Below are positions 25,152-35,572 of a stretch of DNA of 64,000 nucleotides, piece after piece. Positions within the stretch are counted from its first letter, which is position 1; every line of letters starts with the position of its first letter. Under the pieces are notes generated by a model. That model worked only from the letters and a program-made list of their open reading frames with translations, was not told the DNA's origin and did not search any database. The position numbers were made by a program, and so were the translations under genes. The DNA is from Clostridia bacterium (GTDB lineage Bacteria > Bacillota > Clostridia > TANB77 > CAG-508): positions 1-64,000 of the forward strand of contig JAFROW010000011.1 of NCBI GenBank assembly GCA_017429505.1, given 5' to 3'.

Positions 25152-28100
25152 ATGGAAGAATCATTTAATAAACTAAAAATAGGAATAGCATCAGATGAGA
25201 AGATTAGAGAATGGTCAAAAGGGGAAGTAAAAAAACCAGAAACAATAAATTATAGAACATTAAAACCAGAAAGAGATGGTTTATTTTGTGAAAGAATATT
25301 TGGACCAACGAAGGATTGGGAATGCCATTGTGGTAAGTACAAAAGAGTAAGATATAAAGGAGTAGTATGTGACAGATGTGGTGTAGAAGTTACAAAATCT
25401 AAAGTAAGACGTGAGAGAATGGGACACATAGAACTTGCAGCACCTGTAGCACATATTTGGTATTTTAAGGGAATACCAAGTAGAATTGCATTAATGCTAG
25501 ACATTTCACCAAGAAACCTTGAAAAAGTAATATATTTTGCTTCATACATAGTTACAGATAAAGGAACTTCAGGCTTAGAAAAAGCACAAGTTTTAACAGA
25601 AAAAGAATATCATGAGGCAGTAGAAAAATATGGAAAAGGTTCTTTTAAAGCTGGAATGGGAGCAGAAAGTTTAAGAATTTTATTAGAAGAAATAGATTTA
25701 GACAAACTTTCAAGCGAAATAAAGAAAGAAATTTCTAAATCAACAGAGCAAAAAAGACTTAAATTATTAAAAAGATTAGATACTGTTGAATCTTTTAGAA
25801 TTTCAGGAAATAGACCTGAATGGATGGTTATGAATGTAGTACCTGTAATTCCACCAGATTTAAGACCTATGGTTCAATTAGATGGAGGAAGATTTGCTAC
25901 ATCAGACCTAAATGACTTATATAGAAGAGTTATAAATAGAAATAACAGATTAAAAAGATTAATCGAACTTGAAGCACCAGAAATAATTGTAAGAAATGAA
26001 AAAAGAATGTTACAAGAATCAGTTGATGCTTTAATAGATAACTCAAGACGTGGTAGACCTGTTACTGGAGCTGGAGGAAGAGCTTTAAAATCTTTATCAG
26101 ATATGCTTAAAGGTAAACAAGGACGTTTCCGTCAAAACCTACTTGGAAAACGTGTTGACTATTCAGGACGTTCAGTTATAGTTGTAGGACCAGAACTTAA
26201 AATATATCAATGCGGTGTTCCAAAGGAGATGGCAGTAGAGTTATTTAAGCCATTTGTTATGAGAGAATTAGTAGGACGCGGAATAGCACACAATATTAAA
26301 AATGCAAAACGTATGGTAGAAAGATTAAGACCAGAAGTATGGGGAATATTAGAGGAGGTTATAAAAGACCACCCTGTAATGCTTAACCGTGCTCCAACAC
26401 TTCACAGACTTGGTATTCAAGCATTTGAGCCAGTTTTAGTAGAAGGAAGAGCAATAAAACTTCACCCATTAGTTTGTACAGCATTTAATGCAGACTTCGA
26501 TGGTGACCAAATGGCTATTCACTTACCATTATCACCAGAAGCACAAGCAGAAGCTAGATTTTTAATGCTTTCTACAAATAACCTTCTTAAACCACAAGAT
26601 GGTAAAACAGTTACAGTACCTACAATAGATATGGTTTTCGGTGGATATTACTTAACAATGGAAGTAGAAGGAGAGCTTGGAGAAGGAAAATATTTCAAAG
26701 ATCCTGAAGAAGCAATAATGGCTTACGAAAATCATGAAGTTGGAATGCATGCTAAAATATGGGTTAGAAGAACATTAGAAATAGATGGAGAACTTAAATC
26801 TAAAAAAATAGAAACTACAGTTGGAAGAATTATCTATAATGAAGGAATTCCACAAGATTTAGGATACAAAGATAGAACAAATCCTGATGAAATGTTCCAA
26901 TATGAAATTGACTTCCCTGTAGATAAAAAGAAATTAGGTAAATTAATAGATACATGTATAAAAGTTCATGGACTATCAGTATCAGCAAATTTACTAGATA
27001 ATGTTAAAGACAAAGGATTTAAATACTCTACTCGTTCAGGACTTACATATTCTATGGAAGATGTTAAAGTTCCAGAAGATAAACCAGACATTTTAGCTGA
27101 AGCAGAACAACAAGTTGAAAATGTTAGAAAACAATATAGAAGAGGTTTAATTACAAATGACGAGAGATTTAAAGAAGTAGTTACAATTTGGAATAATGCA
27201 ACAACTAAAGTTGGTAAATCATTAGAAGAAAGATTAGAACCACTTAACCCAATTAACTTAATGGTTCAATCAGGAGCTAGAGGTAACTTAAACCAATTAA
27301 GACAAGCAGCTGGTATGAGAGGACTTATGGCAGGAACAACAGGTAAAGTTATCGAAATTCCAATTAAAGCATCATTTGCTGAAGGTCTTGATGCACTTGA
27401 ATACTTCATATCTTCACACCAAGCTAGAAAAGGTTTAGCAGATACAGCTTTAAGAACAGCCGACTCTGGATATTTAACAAGAAGACTTGTAGATGTTGCT
27501 CAAGAGATTATAGTTAGAGACCATGATTGTGGAACAACCGAAGGTTTATGGGTATATGACATAAAAGATGGAAATCAATTAATAGAGCAAATTCAAGAAA
27601 GATTAATTGGTAGATTTGTAACACATGATGTTGTAAATCCTGAAACTAAAGAAGTAATTGTTGATACAAACACAATGATTACAGACGAAATCGCAGACAA
27701 AATTGTAAAAGCAGGAATTACAAGAGTTGAAGTTCGTACAGTTCTTGCATGTCGTTCAAAACATGGTGTATGCCAAAAATGTTATGGTATGGGCTTAGCA
27801 AGACATGACTTAGTAAATATCGGTGAATCTATCGGTATAGTTGCAGCTCAATCAATTGGTGAACCTGGTACACAGCTTACAATGAACACAAAGCACGCTG
27901 GTGGTGCTATTGGTACAGATATCACACAAGGTCTTCCTAGAGTTGAGGAGCTATTCGAAGCTCGTAAACCAAAGGGATTAGCTGTAATTACAGAAATTGC
28001 TGGTAAAGTAAAAATAAAAGAAACAAAGAAAAAGAAAGAAGTTGTTGTAACATCAGACGATAATTCTAAAACATATACAATTCCATTTGGGTCAAAAATG

Positions 28101-28691
28101 AAGGTTCAAAATGGAGACATTGTTGAAGCTGGAGATCCATTAATCGAAGGATCTATTAATCCATCAGACATTTTAGCAATAAAAGGACCAGAAGGAGTTT
28201 ATGAATACCTAACAACTGAAGTTCAAAAAGTTTATAGAAACCAAGGTGTTGATATCAACGACAAACACATCGAGGTTATTGGACGTCAAATGCTTAAGAA
28301 AGTTAGAGTTGAAGATAATGGAGATTCTGACATGTTCCCTGGAACATTAGTTGATATGTACGAATTTGCAGATAAAAATGCAGAATTAAAAGAAAAAGGA
28401 TTAAAACCTGCAACAGGAAAACGTGTATTACTAGGTATTACAAAAGCTTCACTTGCAACAGATTCATTCTTATCTGCAGCTTCATTCCAAGAAACAACAA
28501 GAGTTCTTACAGAAGCAGCAATAAAAGGTAAAGAAGATGACCTAATTGGATTAAAAGAAAATGTTATTATTGGTAAATTAATCCCTGCAGGTACTGGAAT
28601 GCAAAAATATCAAGACATCCAAATTAATACAGAGCAAAAAGACGAAAATGCTAGTGAACAAACAGAGGAAACAGAACAAGTAGTAGAATAA
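25152..28691 (+). CDS. rpoC: RNA polymerase beta-prime subunit
   Basis: 1179 residues with AAAGGAGGGG as Shine-Dalgarno. The N-terminal zinc ribbon [20 protein letters not shown], the catalytic [14 protein letters not shown] with three Asp for Mg2+, the bridge and trigger elements ([17 protein letters not shown] region) and the second zinc site ([16 protein letters not shown]) are all in place. It is a normal firmicute length without large insertions. It is co-transcribed with rpoB and the small gene at 24617, separated by a perfect stem at 25053-25110. The last 20 residues are Glu-rich. An intrinsic terminator follows. Confidence 0.98.
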   Translation: MEESFNKLKIGIASDEKIREWSKGEVKKPETINYRTLKPERDGLFCERIFGPTKDWECHCGKYKRVRYKGVVCDRCGVEVTKSKVRRERMGHIELAAPVAHIWYFKGIPSRIALMLDISPRNLEKVIYFASYIVTDKGTSGLEKAQVLTEKEYHEAVEKYGKGSFKAGMGAESLRILLEEIDLDKLSSEIKKEISKSTEQKRLKLLKRLDTVESFRISGNRPEWMVMNVVPVIPPDLRPMVQLDGGRFATSDLNDLYRRVINRNNRLKRLIELEAPEIIVRNEKRMLQESVDALIDNSRRGRPVTGAGGRALKSLSDMLKGKQGRFRQNLLGKRVDYSGRSVIVVGPELKIYQCGVPKEMAVELFKPFVMRELVGRGIAHNIKNAKRMVERLRPEVWGILEEVIKDHPVMLNRAPTLHRLGIQAFEPVLVEGRAIKLHPLVCTAFNADFDGDQMAIHLPLSPEAQAEARFLMLSTNNLLKPQDGKTVTVPTIDMVFGGYYLTMEVEGELGEGKYFKDPEEAIMAYENHEVGMHAKIWVRRTLEIDGELKSKKIETTVGRIIYNEGIPQDLGYKDRTNPDEMFQYEIDFPVDKKKLGKLIDTCIKVHGLSVSANLLDNVKDKGFKYSTRSGLTYSMEDVKVPEDKPDILAEAEQQVENVRKQYRRGLITNDERFKEVVTIWNNATTKVGKSLEERLEPLNPINLMVQSGARGNLNQLRQAAGMRGLMAGTTGKVIEIPIKASFAEGLDALEYFISSHQARKGLADTALRTADSGYLTRRLVDVAQEIIVRDHDCGTTEGLWVYDIKDGNQLIEQIQERLIGRFVTHDVVNPETKEVIVDTNTMITDEIADKIVKAGITRVEVRTVLACRSKHGVCQKCYGMGLARHDLVNIGESIGIVAAQSIGEPGTQLTMNTKHAGGAIGTDITQGLPRVEELFEARKPKGLAVITEIAGKVKIKETKKKKEVVVTSDDNSKTYTIPFGSKMKVQNGDIVEAGDPLIEGSINPSDILAIKGPEGVYEYLTTEVQKVYRNQGVDINDKHIEVIGRQMLKKVRVEDNGDSDMFPGTLVDMYEFADKNAELKEKGLKPATGKRVLLGITKASLATDSFLSAASFQETTRVLTEAAIKGKEDDLIGLKENVIIGKLIPAGTGMQKYQDIQINTEQKDENASEQTEETEQVVE

Positions 28692-28692
28692 T

Positions 28693-28746
28693 AAAAAGAA
28701 AGACCATTTGGAAAATTAATTTTTGATTTGACTTGATGGTCTTTTT
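28693..28746 (+). terminator. Terminator of the rpoB-rpoC operon
   Basis: AAAGACCAT and ATGGTCTTTTT pair across a 28-nt loop, with a T-run. The loop is long but can fold further. Confidence 0.7.
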
Positions 28747-28787
28747 GCTTTCTAAATTATAGAACCATATATTAATTTTTAATAAAT

Positions 28788-28973
28788 TCATGATAACACC
28801 CACTAAAAGTAAAAAAGTTGTAAGAAGTTATAGTTATACATCAACATAAAAGCGCTTATAAGCCATATAAAGTGTTGCTATGAAAAAAATAAAAATTAAG
28901 ATTTTTTTAGAGGCTGAAAATGGATTAAAATTAAATTTGAAAGGATACTTAAATTTTGGGGTGTTATCGTGAA
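28788..28973. ncRNA. 186-nt element closed by a 15-bp inverted repeat after rpoC
   Basis: TTCATGATAACACCC (28788-28802) and GGGTGTTATCGTGAA (28959-28973) pair over 15 positions with a single G-T pair. Just inside, AAAA/TTTT and GTA/TAC extend the helix. Further in lie GTTG/CAAC, the palindrome GCTTATAAGC and AAAAAT-TAAG-ATTTTT. No ORF is present. The gap 28692-29472 is 781 bases without a gene; apart from this element, the terminator and the galE promoter I see nothing in it. It could be a non-coding RNA or a small terminal-inverted-repeat element. No target duplication is evident. Confidence 0.5.
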
Positions 28974-29360
28974 AACAAAAATATTTATATATAATTGTTG
29001 TGCAATGATTATTGAGCTACATATAAAATACAATTTCAGATAAATATAAAATAATAAAAAAATTTGTAAAGCATTTTTGCGACTAAACAAAGTGTGTGAA
29101 ACATACTAAAATAATGCTTATATTACTTGTCAAAATCAATAATAAGAGATTTTTATTAGTGCTTCTATTTTAAAAAACTAAAAATACGCCCAAAATGCAT
29201 TGTGATTAATCCTGAGCTTATTACCCAAAAAGGGGGTGCGTAGAAATTTTTTTAAAAAATTAATATATATTCTAAGGATTTCATTAGATTTTTTTTTCAA
29301 ACTTTTTAAAATCATTGAATTTTTTGTATGTAATATTTCTGTTATATTTTTAATTTTTAG

Positions 29361-29389
29361 TTGAAATTTTATTCCTGTTGTAGTAAAAT
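29361..29389 (+). promoter_or_regulatory. Promoter for galE
   Basis: TTGAAA (29361-29366) and TAAAAT (29384-29389) are 17 bp apart, about 80 bases before the galE start. Confidence 0.65.
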
Positions 29390-29472
29390 AACCCTAGATA
29401 AAAAAGTTTTACGTGCACATACGAAAATCTATATATGCTAATAAAACAAAATAGGAAAGGAATGTGAAATTT

Positions 29473-30483
29473 ATGAAAAAAGTATTAGTAACAGGTGGAA
29501 CAGGATACATTGGAAGCCACACAGTAGTAGAATTATTGAATTCAGGAAAAGATGTTGTAATTGTAGATAATTGTTCAAATAGTAATCCAGAAGTTTTAGA
29601 TAGAATAAAAGAAATAACAGGGAAAGAAGCCAAATTATATAACATAGATTATTTAGACAAAGATGCATTAGAAAAAGTTTTTGAAGAAAATGAAATAGGT
29701 TCAGTTATAAATTTTGCAGGATACAAAGCTGTTGGAGAATCTGTAAAAGAGCCTCTAAAATATTATCATAACAATGTTTCTGGAGCAATTATCTTATTAG
29801 AAACAATGCAAAAATATAATGTGAAAAAATTTGTATTTAGTTCTTCAGCAACAATTTATGGAGAGCAAGATGATGTAAAATATGTTGAAACAATGCATAG
29901 AGGACAAGCCTCTAGCCCTTATGGTACAACAAAAATAATGATAGAAAAAATATTAGAAGATTTATATGTTTCAGATAATAGTTGGGATATTGCAATATTA
30001 AGATATTTCAATCCTGTAGGAGCACATGAAAGTGGTTTAATTGGTGAAGATCCAAAAGGAATTCCAAATAATTTAATGCCATTTATTATGAAAGTTGCAA
30101 ATAAAGAAATCGATCATTTAAATATATTTGGAAATGATTACAAAGAGACTAAAGATGGAACATGTGCAAGAGATTTTCTACATGTAGTTGATTTAGCTGT
30201 AGGTCATATTAAAGCATTAGAAAAATTGGATAAAGAAAATTCTGGAGTGTTTGTATATAATTTGGGAACAGGAAATCCATATACAGTACAAGAAATGGTA
30301 AATACATTTATAAAAGTGAATAATGTTGATGTGCCATATACTTATGCAGATAGAAGAGATGGAGATTTACCAGTATTTTATGCAGATTGTAGTAAAGCTG
30401 AAAAAGAATTAGGATGGGTTGCTACAAGAACTTTGGAAGATATGTGTAGAGATTCCTGGAACTATGTAGTAAAAAACAGATAA
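29473..30483 (+). CDS. galE: UDP-glucose 4-epimerase
   Basis: About 336 residues from the ATG at 29473. A short-chain dehydrogenase/reductase with the NAD-binding GGTGYIGSH near the N-terminus, SSSATIYGEQDDV, and the YGTTKIMIEK motif carrying the catalytic Tyr and Lys. The C-terminal DGTCARDFLHVVDLAVGH and YADRRDGDLPVFYAD are specific to GalE. It interconverts UDP-glucose and UDP-galactose (possibly also the N-acetyl forms) for surface glycans. AGGAAAGG lies upstream. A glycosyltransferase gene follows 106 bases downstream, which fits a role in glycan supply. Confidence 0.95.
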   Translation: MKKVLVTGGTGYIGSHTVVELLNSGKDVVIVDNCSNSNPEVLDRIKEITGKEAKLYNIDYLDKDALEKVFEENEIGSVINFAGYKAVGESVKEPLKYYHNNVSGAIILLETMQKYNVKKFVFSSSATIYGEQDDVKYVETMHRGQASSPYGTTKIMIEKILEDLYVSDNSWDIAILRYFNPVGAHESGLIGEDPKGIPNNLMPFIMKVANKEIDHLNIFGNDYKETKDGTCARDFLHVVDLAVGHIKALEKLDKENSGVFVYNLGTGNPYTVQEMVNTFIKVNNVDVPYTYADRRDGDLPVFYADCSKAEKELGWVATRTLEDMCRDSWNYVVKNR

Positions 30484-30589
30484 TATTTTTTGAAAAATAG
30501 GTATTTATTAAAATAATGAATAATTGAAGAGGTTGGGAACGAGTTTTTTTTCTTCCGTCCCAAAAAGTAACCTAAAAAGAAAGGGTTTT

Positions 30590-31675
30590 ATGATGAAAAG
30601 TATTTTGCTCGCTGCGAAAAATTTGGAAATTGGTGGAATAGAAAAATCTTTAATTACTTTAATACATTATTTTAAAGAAAATGGATATAATGTGACATTA
30701 GTTTTAGAAGAAAAAAAAGGTCAATTATTAAAGAATATAAACAAAGATATAAAAATTGTTGAATTTAAACCTTATAAAAGAGGATTAGTATCAATTAGAA
30801 GAATAAAAAATTTTATTAAGCAAACTAAATTTAAGGTAAAATATAAAAATAAATTTGATTTTTCTATTTCTTATTCAACTTATTCAAAACCTGATTCTTT
30901 TGTAGCAAGAACGGCTTCAAAGAATTCTATTTTGTGGTGTCATGCAGATTATTTAGCACAATTTAATGGCGATATAAAAAAAGTAAAGGATTTTTTTGAA
31001 GATATTGATTATGATGAGTTTTCAAAAATAGTATTTGTTTCTAAAAGAGCAAAACAAACATTTTTAGAGATTTTTCCAGAACAAAAAAATGTTTATCATT
31101 GCAATAATTTTATAGATAGTAACAAGATATATGAATTATCTAAAGAAAAAATAAAGCTAAGATATAATCAAGAAATAACTACTTTTTTGAATGTAAGTAG
31201 ACATGACGAGAAACAAAAAAAGATTTCAAGAATAATAAAAGCAGCAGCACTTCTAAAAAAAGAAAAATACAAGTTTAGAATTATTTTTGTTGGAAACGGA
31301 AAAGATACACCAAAATATAAATATTTAGTAGAAAAATATGATTTGAGTAGGAATATTTTTTTTGAGGGGTCACAGGAGAATCCATATCCATATTTCAAAA
31401 TTTCAGATTGTGTAATTCTTTCATCAGATTATGAAGGATATCCTGTTGTATTTTTAGAAAGTTTTTTATTAAATAAGCCAATAATTACAACAGATGTTTC
31501 GGATTTTCGTGATATACAAGATGGAAGAGGAATAGTTTCTTCAAAAACTACAAAAGGTATTTATAAAGCAATGAAACAATACTTAGAAAAAGGATATAGG
31601 TTAGAAAAAAGATTTGACGCAAAAAAGTATAATTCAAAAATTGAAAAACAATTAAAAATAATTTTAAAAAAATAA
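30590..31675 (+). CDS. Glycosyltransferase family 4-type enzyme
   Basis: About 361 residues from the ATG at 30590, preceded by AAGAAAGGG; the in-frame codons upstream lack a site. The N-terminal domain begins LLAAKNLEIGGIEKSLITLI, the glycine-rich acceptor loop of GT-B retaining enzymes. The C-terminal domain has FLNVSRHDEKQKK, IIFVGNGKD, and the donor-binding SDYEGYPVVFLESF with an E-x7-E spacing typical of GT4. The sugar and acceptor cannot be read. It would act in the cytoplasm on nucleotide sugars, possibly fed by GalE next door. The gap before it holds an imperfect hairpin TTGGGA/TCCCAA of uncertain meaning. Confidence 0.9.
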   Translation: MMKSILLAAKNLEIGGIEKSLITLIHYFKENGYNVTLVLEEKKGQLLKNINKDIKIVEFKPYKRGLVSIRRIKNFIKQTKFKVKYKNKFDFSISYSTYSKPDSFVARTASKNSILWCHADYLAQFNGDIKKVKDFFEDIDYDEFSKIVFVSKRAKQTFLEIFPEQKNVYHCNNFIDSNKIYELSKEKIKLRYNQEITTFLNVSRHDEKQKKISRIIKAAALLKKEKYKFRIIFVGNGKDTPKYKYLVEKYDLSRNIFFEGSQENPYPYFKISDCVILSSDYEGYPVVFLESFLLNKPIITTDVSDFRDIQDGRGIVSSKTTKGIYKAMKQYLEKGYRLEKRFDAKKYNSKIEKQLKIILKK

Positions 31676-31734
31676 AAAGCAAGACGGTTTTACTAAAAAT
31701 TTACGAAACAATTAAAGAAAATTTAAAAAAATAG

Positions 31735-31763
31735 TTGAAATTTTTAGAAATTTAAGCTAGAAT
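31735..31763 (+). promoter_or_regulatory. Promoter for the secD/secF-like genes
   Basis: TTGAAA (31735-31740) and TAGAAT (31758-31763) are 17 bp apart, about 100 bases before the start at 31865. Confidence 0.65.
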
Positions 31764-31864
31764 ATATAAGGTAATAAATTGTTGCATTATAAAAATTTAA
31801 ATTTTAACTTTTAACAAAATTAAAAAATGTAATTTTAACAAAGATTAGAAGGGATGGATTATAG

Positions 31865-33307
31865 ATGAAAACATTAAAATTAGTTGCAAAAGTTATAGCA
31901 ATTATAATAATTTGTTTAATAGGATTTGTTGGGTTTTATTTGCCATGGAAAAAGCCATTAGAAATGAACAACGCAATAAAAGATTTTACTCTTAGCAAAG
32001 ATTTTACAGGTTATAGAGAAATAATTCTAGAAGTAAGTGATGCAAATAAGGTATTAGACTCTAATGACAAAGTAGTTGGAGATACCGATTCTTATGATGA
32101 TTCTAGTATAGAATCAAATAGTTACAAAAAATCAGATGAAAAAGTAAATAGTAGTGAAAGTTTAAATGTAGATAATTACGAAAAAGCAAAATCTATAATA
32201 GAAAAAAGATTACAAGAATTTGGAGTACAAGACTATAATTTAAGTATGGATAAACAAACTGGAACTATATATATGCAAATTCCAGAAAATGATATTACAG
32301 ATAGAGCAGTTAGTAATATAACTGAAATAGGAAGTGTAGAATTAAAAGATTCTGAGGATGTTTCAAAAGTTCTTTTGACAAGTGAAAATTTTCAAAAAGC
32401 TCAAGTTCTATATAGTTCTACATCAACAGGTACAGCTGTTTATTTAGATTTACAATTTAATAAAGATGGAAAAAAAGTATTAGAAGATATAAGTCAAAAT
32501 GAGTATAAAAAAGTAGAAGAAAAAGAAGAAAATAGTGAAGACGAAAAATCTGAAAGTGATAGCTCAGAAGAAGAAAAAACTGAAGACGAAAAAAAAGAAG
32601 AAAATAGTGAAGAAAAAGATACAGATGAAGAGGCAAAAGAAAAAGAAGAGCAAAAACAAGTAACATTATATATTTCTGGAAATTCTATTACTACAACAAG
32701 TTTTGAAGAAACTATTACAGATGGAAAAATAGGGCTAAGAATGGGTCAAGTTTCTTTAGATCCAAAAACAATTCAAGATACGGCAGATTCTGCAAGAACA
32801 GTAGCAGCAACATTAAATAATGGAGTAATGCCATTAAAATACAATGTTGAAGATAACAAATATGTACAATCAGAAATAAAAACAAGCGCAGTTAGAAATA
32901 TAATCATAGTAGTTTCAGTTGTTATAGGACTTTTATTAATATATATGATTATTAAATTTAAAGCAAAAGGAATATTAGCGACTATAAGTTACTTAGGATT
33001 TGTTTCATTGTATTTAATTATATTAAGAGAATTTAATGTAACTATTACAATGGAAGGAATATTGGGTGGAATAATAGTTTTAGGTTTAAATTACTTGGCA
33101 AATTTGAAACTTATACAAATTAATGAAGATAACAAAAAATATTATCAAACATATTTAGATATAATAATGAAATTAATACCTATTTTTGCAATATCTAAAA
33201 TATTTGTATTTACAAATATTTTAGCACTTTCAAGTATAGGAATGGTTATGTTTTGGGGAATTGCATTAAGCTTAGCATATAATGTGTTAGTTACAAAACA
33301 TTTATAA
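31865..33307 (+). CDS. Reduced SecD-like protein
   Basis: 480 residues. One N-terminal membrane helix (about 7-27) is followed by a long external part with IIEKRLQEFGVQDYNLSMD, resembling the P1 base of SecD, and a strongly acidic low-complexity insert at about residues 218-265. Then comes SARTVAATLNNGVMPLKYNV, the counterpart of the LRSGALP segment. About four membrane helices follow at the C-terminus. The classic GLDLxGG start motif and the conserved charged residues of the proton-relay helices are not recognisable. SecDF normally uses the proton gradient to pull secreted proteins out of SecYEG. This pair may be a degenerate or specialised version. Confidence 0.7.
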   Translation: MKTLKLVAKVIAIIIICLIGFVGFYLPWKKPLEMNNAIKDFTLSKDFTGYREIILEVSDANKVLDSNDKVVGDTDSYDDSSIESNSYKKSDEKVNSSESLNVDNYEKAKSIIEKRLQEFGVQDYNLSMDKQTGTIYMQIPENDITDRAVSNITEIGSVELKDSEDVSKVLLTSENFQKAQVLYSSTSTGTAVYLDLQFNKDGKKVLEDISQNEYKKVEEKEENSEDEKSESDSSEEEKTEDEKKEENSEEKDTDEEAKEKEEQKQVTLYISGNSITTTSFEETITDGKIGLRMGQVSLDPKTIQDTADSARTVAATLNNGVMPLKYNVEDNKYVQSEIKTSAVRNIIIVVSVVIGLLLIYMIIKFKAKGILATISYLGFVSLYLIILREFNVTITMEGILGGIIVLGLNYLANLKLIQINEDNKKYYQTYLDIIMKLIPIFAISKIFVFTNILALSSIGMVMFWGIALSLAYNVLVTKHL

Positions 33308-33370
33308 TTGTGAAAAGCGATTGTTTTTAATCAGATTTTGTGTTTTGAAGGAAAGGAATGTGAGAAAAAA

Positions 33371-34027
33371 ATGAAAAATAGAAATTTAATAATTTATATT
33401 GTAATTTGTTTGATAGTAATTGCAGGACTTGCAGTTTGGGAAGCAAAAGGTTTTAGAACTGAAATGCAATTTGCACCAAGAAAGCAAATTGAACTTACAA
33501 ATTATACTGGAATAGAAGTTTCAGATATTGAGGGAATAGCAAAAGAAGTATTAGGAGATACTAAGTTTATGGTGCAACCTGTAGAAACATTTGGAAATGC
33601 TGTAGTTATAGAAGCAAAAGAAATTACTGAGGAACAAAGAAATAGCATAGTTACTAAATTTAATGAAAAATATGGTACAGAAGTAAAAAGTGAAAATATT
33701 GAAATAAAAGCAATTCCATTTACAAGAATAAAAGATGTAATAAAAAGATTTATTGTACCTGGAATCTGCACTTTAGGAATTGTTTTAGTTTATTTTATAT
33801 TTAGATTTAGAAAAATAGGCTGGAAAAAAGTAGCAATGAAAACATTATTACTACCTGCTGTTGCTGAATTATTATTGTTTAGTATAATATCAATTATAAG
33901 ATTACCATTTAGCAGATTTGCAGTTGCATGTGGTATAGGATTATATTTAATATCTATTATTTTCTTAACAGTAATGTTTGAAAATGATAGGAATAGATTT
34001 ATTGAAGAAATGGAAACAAATAACTAA
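33371..34027 (+). CDS. Reduced SecF-like protein
   Basis: About 218 residues from the ATG at 33371; an upstream in-frame TTG at 33338 is possible. A first membrane helix (about 5-24) is followed by an external ferredoxin-like region with QIELTNYTGIEVSDIEGIA and FNEKYGTEVKSENIEIKAIP, and then only about three membrane helices. SecF normally has six helices and near 300 residues, so this copy is short. Identification rests on its place after the SecD-like gene and the shared layout. The following 19-bp inverted repeat at 34035-34118 may end or separate the operon. Confidence 0.6.
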   Translation: MKNRNLIIYIVICLIVIAGLAVWEAKGFRTEMQFAPRKQIELTNYTGIEVSDIEGIAKEVLGDTKFMVQPVETFGNAVVIEAKEITEEQRNSIVTKFNEKYGTEVKSENIEIKAIPFTRIKDVIKRFIVPGICTLGIVLVYFIFRFRKIGWKKVAMKTLLLPAVAELLLFSIISIIRLPFSRFAVACGIGLYLISIIFLTVMFENDRNRFIEEMETNN

Positions 34028-34034
34028 TTTATAA

Positions 34035-34118
34035 TTGATTAATATATAAATTTATCAATTTATGACTTATGTCGTTTACACTCCGGCGCATAAATTTCAA
34101 AATTTATATATTAATCAA
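34035..34118. repeat. 19-bp perfect inverted repeat upstream of greA
   Basis: TTGATTAATATATAAATTT (34035-34053) and its exact complement (34100-34118) enclose 46 nt. Inside, TTTATG/CATAAA and GTCG/CGGC form further nested stems. A diverged relative of the left half, including TCAATTTACGAATTAT, lies at about 54018-54060 before pilB. It may be a dispersed structured element or a terminator without a T-run. It ends 32 bases before greA. Confidence 0.55.
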
Positions 34119-34149
34119 AATAATTTTTTTTAAGAAAGGATTGACAAAT

Positions 34150-34626
34150 ATGGAAGAGAAGGAAGTTATTTTAACCCAAGAGGGATATAACAAATTAGAA
34201 GAGCAATTAAACTTCTTAAAAACTAAAAAAAGAACAGAGATTGCAGAAAGAATAAAAGTAGCTAGAGGATTTGGAGATTTATCAGAAAATGCTGAATATG
34301 ATGAGGCAAAAAATGCTCAACAAGAAAATGAGCAAGAAATTGCAGAATTAGAAATAAAATTAAGAAATGCAAAAGTTATAAATGAAAAGGAAATTGATTT
34401 AGAAACAGTACAAATTGGAAATATAGTAAAAGTTCGTGACTTAGAATTTGATGAAGATATTACTTATACAATTGTAGGATCAACAGAAGTAAATTTAGCA
34501 GAAAATAAGATTTCAAATGAATCCCCTTTAGGCAAAGCTCTTTTAGGAGAGAAAAAAGGAAAAATTGTTGAAGTTAATGCTCCTGCAGGGGTAATTAAAT
34601 ATAAGATTTTAGCTATAAAGAAATAA
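34150..34626 (+). CDS. greA: Transcription elongation factor GreA
   Basis: 158 residues from the ATG at 34150, which has AAGAAAGGA ahead; upstream in-frame codons fall inside the inverted repeat. The N-terminal coiled coil includes [20 protein letters not shown] and the acidic tip [15 protein letters not shown], whose Asp and Glu enter the polymerase secondary channel. The C-terminal globular domain has [20 protein letters not shown]. GreA stimulates cleavage of backtracked RNA by RNA polymerase. Length is standard. An intrinsic terminator follows at 34639-34676. Confidence 0.97.
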   Translation: MEEKEVILTQEGYNKLEEQLNFLKTKKRTEIAERIKVARGFGDLSENAEYDEAKNAQQENEQEIAELEIKLRNAKVINEKEIDLETVQIGNIVKVRDLEFDEDITYTIVGSTEVNLAENKISNESPLGKALLGEKKGKIVEVNAPAGVIKYKILAIKK

Positions 34627-34638
34627 AATTTAATAAAT

Positions 34639-34676
34639 AAAAAGAGTAGTTATCTAAATAGATGGCTACTTTTTTT
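34639..34676 (+). terminator. Terminator after greA
   Basis: AGTAG-TTATCT pairs with AGATGG-CTACT, allowing one G-T pair, followed by TTTTTTT. Confidence 0.8.
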
Positions 34677-34728
34677 CGTCATATAATCAAAAATCTCTCA
34701 TACAATTAAAAGATGGGATGTGGTAATT

Positions 34729-35532
34729 TTGAAAACTATATTTTTAGAACAATCAAAAAAAATGCGTATATTAAAAAAAGTGACTTTAAAAAATAATAAA
34801 ATATTTATAAATAAAAACTTAGAAAAAGCAAGTTTAAAATCAAAAATAAAAATAGTTAAAAAAATCAAAAATATTTTAGAAAAACAAAAAGTAAGACAAC
34901 TTTGTATAGAAAAAGACTTAAAAAATGATATTCAGTTTATAAATTTATTACATAGTAATAATATAAATATATGTACTCCAAAATGGGTTTTTAAACAAAA
35001 AACTGATGAAATCATAAGCCAAATTTTAAAAGACAAAAAAAGAGAAGAAATAGAATTTTTTATTTGTGTAAATGAAGTTGATAGTCAAATTGAAAAATAC
35101 ATATATAAATTTGCAAAAGAATTTAAAACTATAAATATTGTAACAAATCATATAGGAAAATTTAAGAGGATAGAGAAAATGTTATATGAAGAAGATGGAA
35201 TATTAATTAATTTAAGCAATAATAGAAGAAAAAGTTTGCTAAAGGCTAAGCTTATTTTAAATATTGATTTTCCAAAAGAATTGATAAATGAATTCGCTAT
35301 TTATGATAATAGTACAATAATTAATTGGGAAGATAATTTAAAAATAAGAAAGAAGCGATTTTCTGGAAAAATTATTGAAGAAATAAATTTGGATTTATTT
35401 GAAAATAGTGAAGTTGCAGAATTTATAAAGCAAAACAATCTTGAAAAATATGATGAAAGAGATGTTTGTCAAGTTTTGGAATTTAAGCCAAATATGGTTC
35501 TAAATTGCGTAATTAGCGAATATAAATATTAA
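34729..35532 (+). CDS. Unrecognised protein upstream of yabP
   Basis: About 267 residues, start uncertain between GTG 34720 and TTG 34729. The sequence is lysine-rich with no signal peptide. Alternating hydrophobic strands and helices, such as INIVTNHIGKFKRIEKML and AKLILNIDFPKELINEF, suggest an alpha/beta fold, perhaps Rossmann-like, but I see no nucleotide-binding loop. It precedes the sporulation gene yabP by 40 bases and reads in the same direction, so it is probably part of the same operon. In Bacillus the corresponding place holds yabO, an S4 RNA-binding protein, which this is not. Confidence 0.6.
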   Translation: MKTIFLEQSKKMRILKKVTLKNNKIFINKNLEKASLKSKIKIVKKIKNILEKQKVRQLCIEKDLKNDIQFINLLHSNNINICTPKWVFKQKTDEIISQILKDKKREEIEFFICVNEVDSQIEKYIYKFAKEFKTINIVTNHIGKFKRIEKMLYEEDGILINLSNNRRKSLLKAKLILNIDFPKELINEFAIYDNSTIINWEDNLKIRKKRFSGKIIEEINLDLFENSEVAEFIKQNNLEKYDERDVCQVLEFKPNMVLNCVISEYKY

Positions 35533-35572
35533 AGGAATATACAAAAGTGGTGTACAAAAAGGAGGACAATTT

